This document shows, in pieces, positions 63,924 to 64,000 of a DNA stretch of 64,000 nucleotides (positions within the stretch are counted from its first letter, which is position 1; each line of letters opens with the position of its first letter). This stretch comes from Bradyrhizobium sp. CB2312 (GTDB taxonomy: Bacteria; Pseudomonadota; Alphaproteobacteria; Rhizobiales; Xanthobacteraceae). The stretch lies in the NCBI RefSeq assembly GCF_029714425.1, contig NZ_CP121668.1, positions 2,563,501-2,627,500 on the forward strand. The letters run 5' to 3'. Under the pieces are notes generated by a model. The model searched no databases and was not told the origin of the DNA. It saw nothing but the letters and a program-made list of their open reading frames with translations. The translations under genes and the position numbers were made by a program.

Positions 63924-64000
63924 ATGACACCCGATTGGCTTATTTTCCCTGCGACTATCGCCTGTGTCTGCATCCTGATCATTGTGAGTTTGATGGTCCT
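63924..64000 (+). CDS. start of a small membrane protein, cut by the window edge
   Basis: ATG at 63924 after GGGAGGCAACG opens MTPDWLIFPATIACVCILIIVSLMV and runs off the window. A short polar start and a hydrophobic segment from about residue 6 indicate a membrane protein. The length and family cannot be judged. Confidence 0.5.
   Translation, partial: MTPDWLIFPATIACVCILIIVSLMV

Overview
The window is GC-rich alphaproteobacterial chromosome, most like Bradyrhizobium or a close relative. The support is a groESL operon with a CIRCE operator, several very short proteins of a type common in that group, and many sugar and amino-acid ABC importers. The assignment comes from recognising sequence families, not from a database search.

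Layout. 0-2.8 kb: a BadF-type GlcNAc kinase fragment faces nagA, which abuts a divergent aspartate kinase. 2.8-5.3 kb: a scar zone with half of a tRNA-Arg, a LivK-like fragment, two small conserved genes and a decapitated large serine recombinase. 5.3-7.5 kb: groEL-groES with CIRCE. 8.1-15.4 kb: a GntR/FCD regulator and one operon with an AllA-like lyase, a PuuE-like deacetylase, a polar amino-acid type ABC importer and two NAD(P) enzymes. 15.4-18.4 kb: a gene-poor stretch with tiny ORFs. 18.4-34.8 kb (minus strand): a large sugar or polyol catabolic block with two carbohydrate ABC permease pairs, two binding proteins, a single MalK-type ATPase, xylulokinase, a split FGGY kinase, a SorC regulator, FucU, an SIS isomerase, a TIM-barrel isomerase and a zinc dehydrogenase. 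It carries a chimeric pseudogene. 35.5-45.9 kb: a LysR regulator diverges from an operon joining ketopantoate-reductase-like, VOC, MaoC and CaiB enzymes to two shikimate/quinate dehydrogenases (one frameshifted), a type II dehydroquinase, an amino-acid type ABC importer and a Gfo/Idh oxidoreductase. This suggests uptake and breakdown of a hydroaromatic compound. 46.1 kb: the 3' half of a tRNA, probably an island scar. 46.6-49.1 kb: a FetAB-like exporter and a Cj0069-like ATP-grasp protein. 49.3-52.1 kb: a chrB operon behind a structured RNA leader. 52.1-54.1 kb: GST, DUF1127 and LysR genes. 54.3-55.7 kb: small stress-type genes. 56.1-63.5 kb: a GldFG-like ABC exporter pair, a secreted beta-sandwich protein, a fused GMC oxidoreductase-DUF1080 protein and a GH13 enzyme, behind a second copy of the same RNA leader.

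The most interesting points are: (1) two copies of an apparent pseudoknotted leader RNA, one before chrB and one before an unrelated exporter and glycan operon; (2) the GMC-DUF1080 fusion next to a GH13 enzyme, suggesting a cytosolic 3-keto-sugar route; (3) several recent gene lesions (split kinase, frameshifted dehydrogenase, amidase-aldolase chimera) and at least three mobile-element scars.
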